A stretch of 39,968 bases of DNA, from contig JALHQP010000021.1 in the NCBI GenBank assembly GCA_022841885.1, forward strand, positions 1 to 39,968, written 5' to 3'. The notes under the pieces were generated by a model. The model made no database searches and had not been told where the DNA came from. It saw only the letters and a list, made by a program, of their open reading frames with translations. The first letter of the stretch is position 1. Every line of letters starts with the position of its first letter. Positions 8,834 to 18,446 of this stretch are shown piece by piece. This DNA comes from Aquincola sp. GTDB taxonomy: Bacteria > Pseudomonadota > Gammaproteobacteria > Burkholderiales > Burkholderiaceae_C. The position numbers were made by a program, and so were the translations under genes.

Positions 8834-9496
8834 ATGAGCACCTTTCGAATCGCCCCTTCGATCCTCTCGGCCGACTTCGCCCGCCTGGGCGAGGAGGTGA
8901 AGAACGTCGTCGCGGCCGGGGCGGACTGGGTCCACTTCGACGTGATGGACAACCATTACGTGCCCAACCTCACTTTCGGCCCGATGGTCTGCGAGGCGCT
9001 GCGCAAGCACACCACGGCACCGATCGACGTGCACCTGATGGTGCAGCCGGTGGATGCGTTGGCGCAGGCCTTCTGCCGCGCCGGGGCCGACCTGGTGAGC
9101 TTCCACCCCGATGCCAGCACGCATGTGCACCGCACGCTGCAGCTGATCAAGGCCGAGGGCAAGCGCTGCGGCCTGGTGTTCAACCCGGCCGCGCCGCTGG
9201 ACGTGCTGGAGTGGACGATCGATGACATCGACCTGGTGCTGATCATGAGCGTGAACCCGGGCTTCGGCGGCCAGGGCTTCATCGATGGCGCGCTGAAGAA
9301 GATCGAGCGCGTGCGCCGGTTGATCGAGGCCAGCGGGCGCGATGTGCGTCTGGAAGTGGACGGTGGCATCAAGGTCGACAACATCCGCCGCGTGGCCGAC
9401 GCCGGTGCCGACACCTTCGTGGCCGGCAGTGCGATCTTCGGCAAGCCCGACTACAAGTCGGTGATCGACGCGATGCGCGCCGAACTGGCGCGGTGA
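8834..9496 (+). CDS. rpe: Ribulose-phosphate 3-epimerase
   Basis: A 220-residue cytosolic TIM-barrel enzyme interconverting D-ribulose 5-phosphate and D-xylulose 5-phosphate in the pentose phosphate (and, if present, Calvin) pathway. Metal and catalytic motifs are intact: [28 protein letters not shown] with H34 and D36, DVHLMV with H67, [13 protein letters not shown] and LEVDGGIK with the second catalytic Asp. The phosphate-binding end [13 protein letters not shown] is present. The ATG at 8834 was chosen because [14 protein letters not shown] is the family N terminus; a further-upstream start would read through the apaG promoter. It is divergent from apaG. Its TGA overlaps the GTG start of gph by 4 nt. 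Confidence 0.96.
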   Translation: MSTFRIAPSILSADFARLGEEVKNVVAAGADWVHFDVMDNHYVPNLTFGPMVCEALRKHTTAPIDVHLMVQPVDALAQAFCRAGADLVSFHPDASTHVHRTLQLIKAEGKRCGLVFNPAAPLDVLEWTIDDIDLVLIMSVNPGFGGQGFIDGALKKIERVRRLIEASGRDVRLEVDGGIKVDNIRRVADAGADTFVAGSAIFGKPDYKSVIDAMRAELAR

Positions 9497-10197
9497 CGCG
9501 CCCAGGGGGCTCCGTAACCGCCTCGATCGAGGCGGCGATCGTCGACCTCGACGGCACCCTGGTCGACACGCTGGGTGACTTCGTCGCGGTGCTGTCGCTG
9601 ACGCTGGACGAGCTGTCGCTGCCGCTGGTGCCGCGAGCTTTCGTCGAGCGCACGGTGGGCAAGGGTTCGGAACACCTGATCCGCAGCGTGCTGCGCGAAG
9701 TCGGGGCCGATGCCTCGCTGTACGAGCGCACCTGGGCGCTGTATCAACGCCACTACTTCGCGATAAACGGCCTGCACGCGCCGGTCTATGCCGGCGCGCT
9801 CGAGGGCCTGCAGCGCCTGCACGGCGCCGGCTGGCGCCTGGCGTGCGTGACCAACAAGCCGCTCGCCTTCGCGCGGCCGCTGCTCGAAAAGAAGGGTCTG
9901 CTGCCGCTGCTGGCCCATGTGTTCGGCGGCGACAGCTTCGCGCGCCGCAAGCCCGACCCGCAGCCGCTGATCGAAGCCTGCCAGGCGCTGGGCAGCGCGC
10001 CGGCGCGCACGCTGGTGATCGGCGACTCGGCCAACGACGCGCTGGCGGCGCGCGCCGCCGGCTGCCCGGTGGTGCTGGTGCGCTACGGCTACAACCACGG
10101 CGAACCGATCGAGCGCGTCGACGCCGACGCGTTCGTGGACCGGCTCGACGCGATCGACCCGCTCAGCCCTTGGGCAGCCCGAGCAGGGCGTCCTTGA
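9493..10197 (+). CDS. gph: Phosphoglycolate phosphatase (HAD superfamily)
   Basis: A 234-residue HAD hydrolase expected to remove phosphate from 2-phosphoglycolate, a product of DNA 3'-end repair or RuBisCO oxygenation. Motif I is DLDGTLVDT (nucleophile D18, acid D20), motif II CVTNKP, motif III Lys in RKPDPQPL, and motif [13 protein letters not shown]. The cap lies between motifs I and II. It starts with GTG in a GTGA overlap with the rpe stop, so translation is probably coupled. The rpe-gph order is the usual neighbour of trpE in betaproteobacteria. The last 35 bp overlap the convergent chalcone-isomerase-like gene. Other HAD substrates cannot be excluded. Confidence 0.92.
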   Translation: MTRPGGSVTASIEAAIVDLDGTLVDTLGDFVAVLSLTLDELSLPLVPRAFVERTVGKGSEHLIRSVLREVGADASLYERTWALYQRHYFAINGLHAPVYAGALEGLQRLHGAGWRLACVTNKPLAFARPLLEKKGLLPLLAHVFGGDSFARRKPDPQPLIEACQALGSAPARTLVIGDSANDALAARAAGCPVVLVRYGYNHGEPIERVDADAFVDRLDAIDPLSPWAARAGRP

Positions 10198-10831
10198 GCT
10201 GCCAGTCGGCGGGGTTGGCGCCGAGCCAGATCTTCATCAGCGCGGTGAAGAACACCGGCTCGACGATCGGATCGGCGGCCGGCTTGCCGTTGATCGAGAC
10301 GACGGTGCCGGTGCCCGGGATGTAGTCAACGTAGAACGAGTCGCCGGCGCTCAGGCGTTTCTTGGCGGCGAAGATCTCGGCCAGCTTGAGCGTGCCGGGG
10401 ATCGACTTGCCGAACTCCTCGCGCGAGGCGTTCTTCTGCATGCCGTCGGTGAACAGCTTGCCGAGCTCGTTGGCGTCGATGTCGCGCAGCATCGCGATGT
10501 GCATGCGCTTCGGGCCAGCGGCGGAGTACACAGCTTCGGGGGTCGCGGCCTTGCCGCTGAGATACAAGCCTGCGGTGTAGACCTTGAACACCGCCTTGTA
10601 GCGAATGCCCGCGCCGTTGAGCGCAAGCTGCGCATTGCCGAGTGCCACGGTCGGGGCATAACTGACGCCGGCCAGTTCGACCGCCTTGGCGCCCGCAGCG
10701 GCCGGCGCGGCAGGGGTGGCGCTCGGTGCGGCCGGCGCGGCCGTGGAGCGGGGCGCCGACTGCGCGAACGCGGTCGTGCAGGAGATCGAGAGGGTGGCCA
10801 GTGCAGCGGCCGTTCGCAGGCAAGAGAGCAT
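10163..10831 (-). CDS. Exported chalcone isomerase-like fold protein
   Basis: A 222-residue protein with a Sec signal peptide (cleavage likely after AFA at residue 23) and an Ala/Pro-rich linker to about residue 46. The mature domain resembles the bacterial chalcone isomerase-like family: VELAGVSYAPTVALG, GIRYKAVFKVYTAGLYL, KRMHIAMLRDIDANEL, GDSFYVDYIPGTGTVV and INGKPAADP. Bacterial members are generally of unknown function and should not be assumed to isomerise chalcones. Fatty-acid-binding-type roles are known for related plant proteins. A GGAG precedes the ATG at good spacing. It is alone on the minus strand between gph and trpE and overlaps gph by 35 bp. Confidence 0.85.
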   Translation of the reverse strand: MLSCLRTAAALATLSISCTTAFAQSAPRSTAAPAAPSATPAAPAAAGAKAVELAGVSYAPTVALGNAQLALNGAGIRYKAVFKVYTAGLYLSGKAATPEAVYSAAGPKRMHIAMLRDIDANELGKLFTDGMQKNASREEFGKSIPGTLKLAEIFAAKKRLSAGDSFYVDYIPGTGTVVSINGKPAADPIVEPVFFTALMKIWLGANPADWQLKDALLGLPKG

Positions 10832-10972
10832 CCGTTGTCTCCAAGTAGCGCCTGGTGGGCGCGTTGGGGTTGGGGGCGGCCGCAGGCCTGCGTGATGCGC
10901 CGCCCCGACCGGAGCGAGACTGTGTCGTCATGTGTCCGGGCTGTCGAGCATGGATTTCACGCAGGCGGCGGC

Positions 10973-10981
10973 TGATACACT
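10973..10981 (+). promoter_or_regulatory. Candidate extended -10 promoter of the trp operon
   Basis: TGATACACT fits an extended -10 (TGn followed by TACACT). No strong -35 is present, as often with extended -10 promoters. The -10 ends 9 nt before the ATG of the leader peptide, so the transcript may begin at or just before that codon. Confidence 0.45.
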
Positions 10982-10990
10982 GGCCGGGCC

Positions 10991-11083
10991 ATGAGCATCA
11001 CGTCCTGCCACCCGCTCGACTCCAGGCCGCACGCCCGTGCCGGCCGGGGAGCGTGGCCCTGGCGTCGCGCGACCTCCGCCTGA
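10991..11083 (+). CDS. trpL: trp operon leader peptide, 30 residues with two Trp codons
   Basis: An ATG-initiated frame of 30 codons ending TGA at 11081-11083, in the otherwise gene-free 337-bp gap before trpE. Codons 22 (11054-11056) and 24 (11060-11062) are TGG, giving the ending GAWPWRRATSA, eight codons ahead of mutually exclusive hairpins. This is the layout of a transcription-attenuation leader: a ribosome starved of charged tRNA-Trp stalls on these codons. There is no Shine-Dalgarno sequence and the predicted start site is at the ATG, so the leader may be translated from a leaderless message, as is known for trpL of rhizobia. The peptide itself is unlikely to have an enzymatic role. 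No comparative evidence is available here. Confidence 0.65.
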   Translation: MSITSCHPLDSRPHARAGRGAWPWRRATSA

Positions 11084-11086
11084 CCC

Positions 11087-11117
11087 GCGCCGGCCGGCGT
11101 CCTGACGCCAGCCTTGT
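11087..11117 (+). promoter_or_regulatory. trp attenuator: competing antiterminator and terminator hairpins
   Basis: Terminator form: GGCGT (11096-11100) pairs with ACGCC (11105-11109) around a CCTG loop, extended by GGC (11092-11094) with GCC (11111-11113) across one mismatch, then a weak T stretch TTGT. Competing form: GCGCC (11087-11091) pairs with GGCGT (11096-11100) around GGCC. A ribosome ending at the leader stop (11081-11083) would cover 11087-11091 and favour the terminator. One stalled at the Trp codons would leave it free and favour readthrough. Further alternatives: 11060-11066 with 11104-11110, and 11039-11047 with 11090-11098. The U tract is poor, so termination strength is uncertain. 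Confidence 0.5.
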
Positions 11118-11168
11118 CCCAGTTGCCTCGTGCCCTGACCGGCCTCGACGCACCGCAAGGAACGTGAA

Positions 11169-12647
11169 GTGATCACCGAACTCGAATTCAAGAGCCTGGC
11201 TGCCCAGGGCTTCAACCGCATCGCATTGATCAGCGAGGCTTTCGCCGACCTCGAAACCCCGCTGTCGCTCTACCTCAAGCTGGTCGGCCACCAGAAGTAC
11301 GGCTTCCTGCTCGAGTCCGTCGTCGGGGGCGAGCGCTTCGGGCGCTACTCCTTCATCGGCTTGCCCGCGCGCACGCTGCTGCGCGCCACCGGCTCGGCGA
11401 CCGAGGTGATGACCGAAGGCAAGGTGGTCGAGCGCGACGAGGGCAACCCGCTGAAGTTCATCGAGCGCTTCCAGGAGCGCCTGAACCCGGCCATCAACAG
11501 CGGCCTGCCGCGTTTCTGCGGCGGCTTGGCCGGCTACTTCGGCTACGACACGGTGCGCTGCATCGAGCCCCGCCTGGCCGCGACGCTCAAGCCCGGTGGC
11601 CTGGACACGCCCGACATCCTGCTGCTGCTGACCGAGGAGGTCGCGGTCATCGACAACCTGTCGGGGCGCCTGTACCTGATCGTCTGGGCCGATCCGGCGC
11701 GGCCCGATGCCTACTTCCAGGCCCAGCGTCGCCTGGGCGAGTTGACCGACAAGCTGCGCTACAGCGTCACCGCGCCGCCGGTCAAGCGCGGCGCGGCCCA
11801 CCCGGTGGAGCGCGACTTCAAGAAGGAAGACCTGATGCGCGCCTTCGAGCGCGCCAAGGAGTACATCGCGGCCGGCGACTGCATGCAGGTGGTGATCGGC
11901 CAGCGCCTGCGCAAGCGCTACACCGAGAGCCCGCTGTCGCTGTACCGCGCGCTGCGCTCGCTGAACCCGAGCCCCTACATGTACTTCTACGACATGGGGG
12001 ACTTCCAGATCGTCGGCGCATCGCCGGAGATCCTGGTGCGCGAGGAGCGGCTGCCCGATGCGTCGCGCAAGGTGACGATCCGCCCGCTGGCCGGCACGCG
12101 GCCGCGCGGCGCCACGCCCGAGGCCGACGCGGCGCTCGAGGCCGAGTTGCGCAGCGACGAGAAGGAGCGCGCCGAGCACCTGATGCTGATCGACCTGGCG
12201 CGCAACGACATCGGCCGCATTGCGCAGACCGGCAGCGTCAAGGTGACCGAGGCCTTCGCGATCGAGCGCTACTCGCATGTGATGCACATCGTCAGCAACG
12301 TCGAGGGCCTGCTCAAGCCCGGCGTCGGCCAGCTCGACGTGTTGCGCGCCACCTTTCCGGCTGGCACGCTGTCGGGCGCGCCCAAGGTGCGGGCGATGGA
12401 GATCATCGACGAGTTGGAGCCGGTGCAACGCGGCATCTATGGCGGCGCCTGCGGCTATGTCAGCTTCGCCGGCGACATGGACGTGGCGATCGCGATCCGC
12501 ACGGGCATCGTCAAGGACCAGACGCTGTACGTGCAGGCGGCGGCCGGGGTGGTGGCCGACTCGGTGCCCGAGAAGGAATGGGCCGAGACGGAGCAGAAGG
12601 CGCGCGCGCTGTTCCGCGCTGCGGAGCTGGTCGAAGAGGGGTTCTGA
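11169..12647 (+). CDS. trpE: Anthranilate synthase component I
   Basis: A 492-residue cytosolic enzyme that makes anthranilate from chorismate, using ammonia from TrpG; first committed step of tryptophan synthesis. The start is GTG, 7 nt downstream of AAGGA, matching the family N terminus ([17 protein letters not shown]). The regulatory LLES motif for Trp feedback is present near residue 50 ([20 protein letters not shown]). The chorismate-binding core has [56 protein letters not shown] and GIYGGACGY. It heads the operon behind the leader peptide and attenuator, and is 2 nt from trpG. Aminodeoxychorismate synthase is less likely given the LLES element and context. Confidence 0.97.
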   Translation: MITELEFKSLAAQGFNRIALISEAFADLETPLSLYLKLVGHQKYGFLLESVVGGERFGRYSFIGLPARTLLRATGSATEVMTEGKVVERDEGNPLKFIERFQERLNPAINSGLPRFCGGLAGYFGYDTVRCIEPRLAATLKPGGLDTPDILLLLTEEVAVIDNLSGRLYLIVWADPARPDAYFQAQRRLGELTDKLRYSVTAPPVKRGAAHPVERDFKKEDLMRAFERAKEYIAAGDCMQVVIGQRLRKRYTESPLSLYRALRSLNPSPYMYFYDMGDFQIVGASPEILVREERLPDASRKVTIRPLAGTRPRGATPEADAALEAELRSDEKERAEHLMLIDLARNDIGRIAQTGSVKVTEAFAIERYSHVMHIVSNVEGLLKPGVGQLDVLRATFPAGTLSGAPKVRAMEIIDELEPVQRGIYGGACGYVSFAGDMDVAIAIRTGIVKDQTLYVQAAAGVVADSVPEKEWAETEQKARALFRAAELVEEGF

Positions 12648-12649
12648 CC

Positions 12650-13228
12650 ATGTTGTTGATGATCGACAACTACGACAGCTTCACCTACAACCTGGTGCAG
12701 TACTTCGGCGAGCTCGGCGAGGACGTGCGCACCGTGCGCAACGACGAGATCGACGTCGCCGGCATGGCCGCGCTGAAGCCCGCGCGCATTGTGTTCTCGC
12801 CCGGGCCCTGCACGCCGAACGAGGCCGGGGTGTGCGTCGAGGCGATCCGCCACTTTGCCGGCCGCCTGCCGATGCTCGGCGTGTGCCTGGGGCACCAGGC
12901 CATGGGTGCGGCGCTCGGCGGCAAGGTGGTGCGCGCTGGCGTGCCGATGCACGGCAAGACGAGCACGGTCGAGCACGACGGCCAGGGCGTCTTCAAGGCG
13001 CTGCCGCAAGGCTTCACCGTCGTGCGCTACCACTCGCTGGTGGTCGAGCGGGCGTCGCTACCAGGCGACCTGTTGGTGAGCGCGAGCTCGGGCGACGGCG
13101 AGATCATGGGCCTGCGCCACCGCACACTGCCGATCGAGGGCGTGCAGTTCCACCCCGAGTCGATCCTGTCCGAGCATGGGCATGCGATGCTGCGCAACTT
13201 CCTCGACGCCTATCCTCCTGCGACATGA
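12650..13228 (+). CDS. trpG: Anthranilate synthase component II (glutamine amidotransferase)
   Basis: A 192-residue class I glutamine amidotransferase that supplies ammonia to TrpE. N terminus [18 protein letters not shown] is typical; oxyanion/nucleophile motif [11 protein letters not shown] with Cys79; C-terminal catalytic pair in QFHPES. The HGKTS segment is the usual TrpG/PabA loop, so a shared role with folate synthesis is possible in organisms with one such subunit. The ATG lies 2 nt after the trpE stop. Its own stop overlaps the ltaE ATG (ATGA), which indicates coupling. Confidence 0.97.
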   Translation: MLLMIDNYDSFTYNLVQYFGELGEDVRTVRNDEIDVAGMAALKPARIVFSPGPCTPNEAGVCVEAIRHFAGRLPMLGVCLGHQAMGAALGGKVVRAGVPMHGKTSTVEHDGQGVFKALPQGFTVVRYHSLVVERASLPGDLLVSASSGDGEIMGLRHRTLPIEGVQFHPESILSEHGHAMLRNFLDAYPPAT

Positions 13229-14232
13229 AACCGATCGACCTGCGCAGCGACACCGTCACCAGGCCCACGCCGGCGATGTGGGAGGCGATGCGCGCCGCCC
13301 CGCTCGGCGACGACGTGTTCGGCGACGACCCGACGGTCAACGCGCTGCAGGAGCGCATCGCGGCCGAGCTGGGCTTCGAGGCGGCGCTGTTCATGCCCAC
13401 CGGCACGCAGAGCAACCTGTGCGGGCTGATGAGCCACTGCCAGCGTGGCGACGAGTACATCGTTGGTCAGATGGCGCACACCTACCGTTGGGAGGGCGGC
13501 GGCGCGGCGGTGCTGGGCAGCATCCAGCCGCAGCCGATCCCCAACCAGGCCGACGGCACGCTGGCGTTGGCGGAGATCGAGGCCGCGATCAAGCCCGACG
13601 ACGCGCATTTCGCGAAGACGCGGCTGCTGGCGCTGGAGAACACGTGGGGCGGCATGGTGCTGCCGCTTGCGTACATCGAGGCGGCCACTACCCTGGCGCG
13701 CCGGCGCGGCCTGGCCGCGCACCTGGACGGCGCGCGCCTGTACAACGCGGCGGTGGCGGGCGGCGTGTCGGCGCGGGAGATCGCGCGCCACTTCGACAGC
13801 GTGTCGGTCTGCTTCAGCAAAGGCCTGGGCACGCCCGCCGGTTCGGCTTTGTGCGGCAGCCGCGATTTGATCGCCCGCGCCAAGCGCTGGCGCAAGATGG
13901 CCGGCGGCGCGATGCGCCAGAGCGGCGTGCTCGCCGCCGCGGCATTGCATGCGCTCGACCACCATGTGGCGCGGCTGGCCGACGACCACGCCAACGCGAA
14001 GCGCCTGGCCGAAGGCCTGCAAGGTCTTCCTGGCGTGACGATCGCGGCGCCCCAGACCAACATCGTGTTCGTCGACCTGGCGCCCGACAAGCCGACCGAC
14101 ATCGTCGCCCGCCTGGCCGCGCGCGGCGTGCTGGCCACCGGGCTGTACCGCCTGCGCCTGGTGACGCACCTGGACGTGGGCCGCGACGACATCGAGCGCG
14201 CGATTCCCGTGCTGCGCGAGACGCTTCAATGA
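13225..14232 (+). CDS. ltaE: Low-specificity L-threonine aldolase (PLP enzyme)
   Basis: A 335-residue fold-type I PLP enzyme expected to cleave L-threonine or L-allo-threonine to glycine and acetaldehyde. It has [19 protein letters not shown] at the N terminus, [20 protein letters not shown] with the pyridine-N Asp168, and [18 protein letters not shown] with the Schiff-base Lys199. Length agrees with E. coli LtaE (333). The ATGA overlap with trpG and a 15-nt gap to trpD put it inside the trp operon. It is not a tryptophan-pathway enzyme. Glycine/serine supply or aldehyde metabolism are possible reasons for the placement (inference). I do not know this to be a general trp arrangement. Confidence 0.93.
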   Translation: MKPIDLRSDTVTRPTPAMWEAMRAAPLGDDVFGDDPTVNALQERIAAELGFEAALFMPTGTQSNLCGLMSHCQRGDEYIVGQMAHTYRWEGGGAAVLGSIQPQPIPNQADGTLALAEIEAAIKPDDAHFAKTRLLALENTWGGMVLPLAYIEAATTLARRRGLAAHLDGARLYNAAVAGGVSAREIARHFDSVSVCFSKGLGTPAGSALCGSRDLIARAKRWRKMAGGAMRQSGVLAAAALHALDHHVARLADDHANAKRLAEGLQGLPGVTIAAPQTNIVFVDLAPDKPTDIVARLAARGVLATGLYRLRLVTHLDVGRDDIERAIPVLRETLQ

Positions 14233-14247
14233 CGAGGAGAGCCTGAC

Positions 14248-15282
14248 ATGCCGATCACCGACAACGAGGCCCTGACCCGCACGATCGACCACCGCGAGAT
14301 CTTCCACGACGAGATGCTGTCGCTGATGCGGCGCATCATGGGCGGCGAAATGAGCGCGCCGATGATGGCCGCGCTGCTGATCGGCCTGCGCGTCAAGAAG
14401 GAGACCATCGGCGAGATCACCGCAGCCGCGCAGGTGATGCGCGAGTTCTCGACCAAGGTCGAGGTGCCCGACCGCACGCACCTGGTGGACATCGTCGGCA
14501 CCGGCGGCGATAGCTCGCACACCTTCAACATCTCGACCTGCTCGATGTTCGTGGCCGCCGCCGCCGGCGCGCGCGTGTCCAAGCATGGCAACCGCGGCGT
14601 GTCTAGCAAGTCGGGCAGCGCCGACGTGCTCGAGGCGATGGGGGTGCCGCTGAACCTGTCGCCGGCCGCGATCTCGCGCTCGATCGACGAGACCGGCATC
14701 GGTTTCATGTTCGCGCCCAACCACCACCCGGCGATGAAGAACGTGGCGCCGGTGCGGCGCGAGCTGGGCGTGCGCACGATCTTCAACATCCTGGGGCCGC
14801 TGACCAATCCGGCGAGTGCGCCCAACATCCTGATGGGTGTGTTCCATCCGGACCTGGTGGGCATCCAGGTGCGCGCGCTGCAGCGCCTGGGCGCCGAGCA
14901 TGCGGTCGTGGTCTACGGCCGCGACGGCATGGACGAGGTGTCGCTCGGCGCCGCGACGATGGTGGGCGAGTACAAGGACGGCGCGATCCGCGAGTACGAG
15001 ATCCACCCCGAGGACTTCGGCCTGACGATGGCGAGCAACCGCACGCTCAAGGTCGAGACGCCGGCGCAGTCGCTCGCGCTCGTGCGCTCAGTGCTCGACA
15101 ACGAGGCCGGGCCGGCGCGTGACATCGTGGTCCTGAACGCCGGCGTCGCGCTGTATGCGGCCAACGTGGCGCCGACGATGGCCGAGGGCATCGAGCGGGC
15201 GCGCGCCGCGCTGGCCGGCGGCAAGGCGGCGGCCAAGCTGAACCAGTTCGTCGAAGTGACGAAGCGACTCGCCGCGGCATGA
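14248..15282 (+). CDS. trpD: Anthranilate phosphoribosyltransferase
   Basis: A 344-residue enzyme that joins anthranilate to PRPP, giving N-(5-phosphoribosyl)anthranilate. The PRPP loop GTGGD is at 84-88, with NIST at 94-97 and [15 protein letters not shown] at 112-126; the anthranilate-side residues of [16 protein letters not shown] and the LGPLTNP loop are present. It lies 15 nt after ltaE with GAGGAGA ahead of the ATG, so it has its own good ribosome site. It is not fused to TrpG. The stop overlaps trpC by ATGA. Confidence 0.97.
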   Translation: MPITDNEALTRTIDHREIFHDEMLSLMRRIMGGEMSAPMMAALLIGLRVKKETIGEITAAAQVMREFSTKVEVPDRTHLVDIVGTGGDSSHTFNISTCSMFVAAAAGARVSKHGNRGVSSKSGSADVLEAMGVPLNLSPAAISRSIDETGIGFMFAPNHHPAMKNVAPVRRELGVRTIFNILGPLTNPASAPNILMGVFHPDLVGIQVRALQRLGAEHAVVVYGRDGMDEVSLGAATMVGEYKDGAIREYEIHPEDFGLTMASNRTLKVETPAQSLALVRSVLDNEAGPARDIVVLNAGVALYAANVAPTMAEGIERARAALAGGKAAAKLNQFVEVTKRLAAA

Positions 15283-16073
15283 GCGACATCCTCGGGCGCA
15301 TCGTCGCGGTCAAGCGCGACGAGATCGCTGCGGCCAAGGCGCGGCGCAGCGAGTCTTCTGTGCGCGCCGACGCCGAGGCGCGACGCGACACGCGCGGTTT
15401 TGCGGCGGCCTTGCGTCGGCGCTTGGGCGAGGGCGGTGCGGCGGTGATCGCCGAGGTCAAGAAGGCCAGCCCGAGCAAGGGCGTGCTGCGCGAGCACTTC
15501 GTGCCGGCCGAGATCGCGGCGAGCTACGAGCGCGGCGGTGCGGACTGCCTATCGGTGTTGACCGACGAGCATTTCTTCCAAGGTTCGGCCGCCTACCTCG
15601 AGCAGGCGCGGGCGGCGTGCACGCTGCCGGTGCTGCGCAAGGACTTCATGGTCGATCCTTACCAGGTGTTCGAGGCGCGCGCGATGGGCGCGGACTGCAT
15701 CCTGCTGATCGTGGCCTGCCTCGACGACACCAGGCTGGGCGACCTGGAGGCCACGGCCCAGGCTCTGGGCATGGATGTGCTGGTCGAGGTGCACGACCGT
15801 GCCGAGCTCGACCGGGCGCTGCGCCTCGCGACGCCGCTGGTCGGTATCAACAATCGCAACCTGCGCAGTTTCCAGGTGTCGCTGGACACCACGCTCGGTT
15901 TGCTGCCGCGCGTGCCGGCCGATCGCCTTCTGGTCACGGAGTCCGGGATCCTCGCGCGTGCCGACGTGCGGCGCCTGCGCGAGGCCGGGGTCCACGCCTT
16001 CCTGGTGGGTGAGGCCTTCATGCGCGCCGCCGATCCGGGCGAGGCGCTGGCCCAACTGTTCCGTCCCGAGTGA
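15279..16073 (+). CDS. trpC: Indole-3-glycerol-phosphate synthase
   Basis: A 264-residue monofunctional TIM-barrel enzyme closing the indole ring from CdRP. Key motifs: [13 protein letters not shown] with Glu59 and Lys61, [23 protein letters not shown] with catalytic Lys121, LLIVACL, GINNRNL and TESGI. It is not fused to TrpF, which is not in the window, nor are trpBA. Start ATG overlaps the trpD stop (ATGA). Its stop overlaps the GTG of ung. A single coupled run trpD-trpC-ung is therefore likely. Confidence 0.97.
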   Translation: MSDILGRIVAVKRDEIAAAKARRSESSVRADAEARRDTRGFAAALRRRLGEGGAAVIAEVKKASPSKGVLREHFVPAEIAASYERGGADCLSVLTDEHFFQGSAAYLEQARAACTLPVLRKDFMVDPYQVFEARAMGADCILLIVACLDDTRLGDLEATAQALGMDVLVEVHDRAELDRALRLATPLVGINNRNLRSFQVSLDTTLGLLPRVPADRLLVTESGILARADVRRLREAGVHAFLVGEAFMRAADPGEALAQLFRPE

Positions 16074-16879
16074 ACCAGCTGGTCGAGCCGCTGTCCGCCT
16101 TGCTGGACCGGGCGCCGTCGTCTTGGTCATCCATCGTCGAGGCCTGGCGCGACTCGCCGGCCGGCCGGCGGCTCGAGGCCTTCGTCACGCAGCGGCAGTC
16201 CGGTGCGGCCGTGATCTACCCGGACGCCGTGCTGCGCGCGCTCGAACTCACGCCGCGCGATCGCGTGCGCGTGGTGATCCTGGGACAGGACCCCTACCAC
16301 GGGGCGGGTCAAGCCGAAGGCCTGGCGTTCTCGGTGCCTGGCGGCCAGCGCTTGCCGCCGAGCCTGAGGAACATCTTTGCCGAGTTGCAGCGCGACCTGG
16401 GTATGCCCATGCCGCGACTGGGCCATCTCGGTGCGTGGGCGCGGCAGGGCGTCCTGCTGCTCAATACCAGCCTGACTGTCGAGGACGGCCGGGCAGGCGC
16501 CCACGCAGGTCAAGGATGGGAAGCGCTCACTGACAGGATTGTCGATTCGGTGTCGAAGGATCCGGGCAGAAAGGTCTTCATGCTGTGGGGGGCCCATGCG
16601 CAGGCCAAGGCCGCGCGGATCGCCGAGGCAGAACGGCACGCGGTCCTCATGGCCAACCATCCGTCGCCGCTTTCGGCGCGTCGCGGGCCGGTGCCGTTTG
16701 TGGGTTGCGGGCATTTCGGGGCGGCCAACCGCTTCTTGGCGGCCGCCGGCGAAGCGCCCATCGACTGGGGCCCCCGGTGGATTTCAGTGACGCTGGCCCC
16801 GGGAAAGCGAGCCTCGCATGCTATAGTCCCCGGTTCGCCGCGGAGGGGTGCCCGAGTGGCTAAAGGGGGCAGACTGTAA
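16070..16879 (+). CDS. ung: Uracil-DNA glycosylase with a C-terminal extension into tRNA-Tyr
   Basis: Family 1 uracil-DNA glycosylase that removes uracil from DNA for base excision repair. Water-activating loop [13 protein letters not shown] (Asp74, His77), the LLLNTSLTV segment and the HPSPLSA leucine-loop motif (His197) are intact. It starts with GTG in a GTGA overlap with trpC. The expected end is near residue 233 (APIDW); here the frame continues 36 residues through the tRNA-Tyr promoter and into the tRNA gene, so the stop TAA at 16877-16879 includes the second and third anticodon bases. The extension is Arg/Gly-rich and unlikely to be part of the catalytic fold. Loss of the normal stop by substitution or frameshift near 16770-16790 is one explanation. 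Confidence 0.93.
   Translation: MNQLVEPLSALLDRAPSSWSSIVEAWRDSPAGRRLEAFVTQRQSGAAVIYPDAVLRALELTPRDRVRVVILGQDPYHGAGQAEGLAFSVPGGQRLPPSLRNIFAELQRDLGMPMPRLGHLGAWARQGVLLLNTSLTVEDGRAGAHAGQGWEALTDRIVDSVSKDPGRKVFMLWGAHAQAKAARIAEAERHAVLMANHPSPLSARRGPVPFVGCGHFGAANRFLAAAGEAPIDWGPRWISVTLAPGKRASHAIVPGSPRRGARVAKGGRL
16819..16827 (+). promoter_or_regulatory. Extended -10 promoter of the tRNA-Tyr operon
   Basis: TGCTATAGT is a strong extended -10 ending 14 nt before the mature tRNA-Tyr 5' end, giving a short 5' leader for RNase P. It lies within the ung reading frame. No clear -35 is visible at 17 bp. Probably the start of transcription for tRNA-Tyr/Gly/Thr and tuf. Confidence 0.6.
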
Positions 16880-16927
16880 ATCTGTTGGCTTACGCCTACG
16901 CTGGTTCGAATCCAGCCTCCTCCACCA
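16842..16927 (+). tRNA. tRNA-Tyr (GTA), CCA encoded
   Basis: An 86-nt type II tRNA. The acceptor GGAGGGG pairs with CTCCTCC (one G-U), followed by discriminator A and encoded CCA. The anticodon loop CTGTAAA has GTA at 16876-16878, followed by a long variable arm and the T-loop GGTTCGAATCC. First of the Tyr-Gly-Thr-tuf series seen upstream of tuf in many proteobacteria. Its 5' half overlaps the end of ung. Confidence 0.97.
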
Positions 16928-16976
16928 GGCGAAACAGACATAGAGGATTGAAGGAAGACGGTGCGTGACTCCTCAG

Positions 16977-17050
16977 GCGGGAGTAGTTCAATGGCAGAAC
17001 CTTAGCCTTCCAAGCTAATGACGCGGGTTCGATTCCCGTCTCCCGCTCCA
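16977..17050 (+). tRNA. tRNA-Gly (TCC), CCA encoded
   Basis: A 74-nt cloverleaf: acceptor GCGGGAG/CTCCCGC, D-loop AGTTCAATGG, anticodon stem TTAGC/GCTAA with loop CTTCCAA (TCC at 17009-17011), T-loop GGTTCGATTCC, discriminator T and CCA. Confidence 0.97.
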
Positions 17051-17108
17051 GGCCAGCTGTCGCTACGGGCTTGGGCACGACCAGCAGAGTGCCCAGCCCC
17101 GTATCGAT

Positions 17109-17183
<75 letters not shown>

Positions 17184-17241
17184 ATCGAGACGTATCGAGT
17201 CAAGGAACAGAACCTCACTTCTGACGCAGCAGGAGCGCACC

Positions 17242-18433
<1,192 letters not shown>

Positions 18434-18446
18434 CAGCGAGGATCAC

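Noticed and set aside
8834-9496. Calvin-cycle operon (rpe with gph)
   Set aside because: No cbb genes are present in the window; rpe-gph upstream of trpE is a usual non-autotrophic arrangement.
13210-15006. Minus-strand 598-codon frame opposite ltaE-trpD
   Set aside because: His/Ala/Arg/Gln-rich shadow with no motif; both sense genes have complete catalytic sites.
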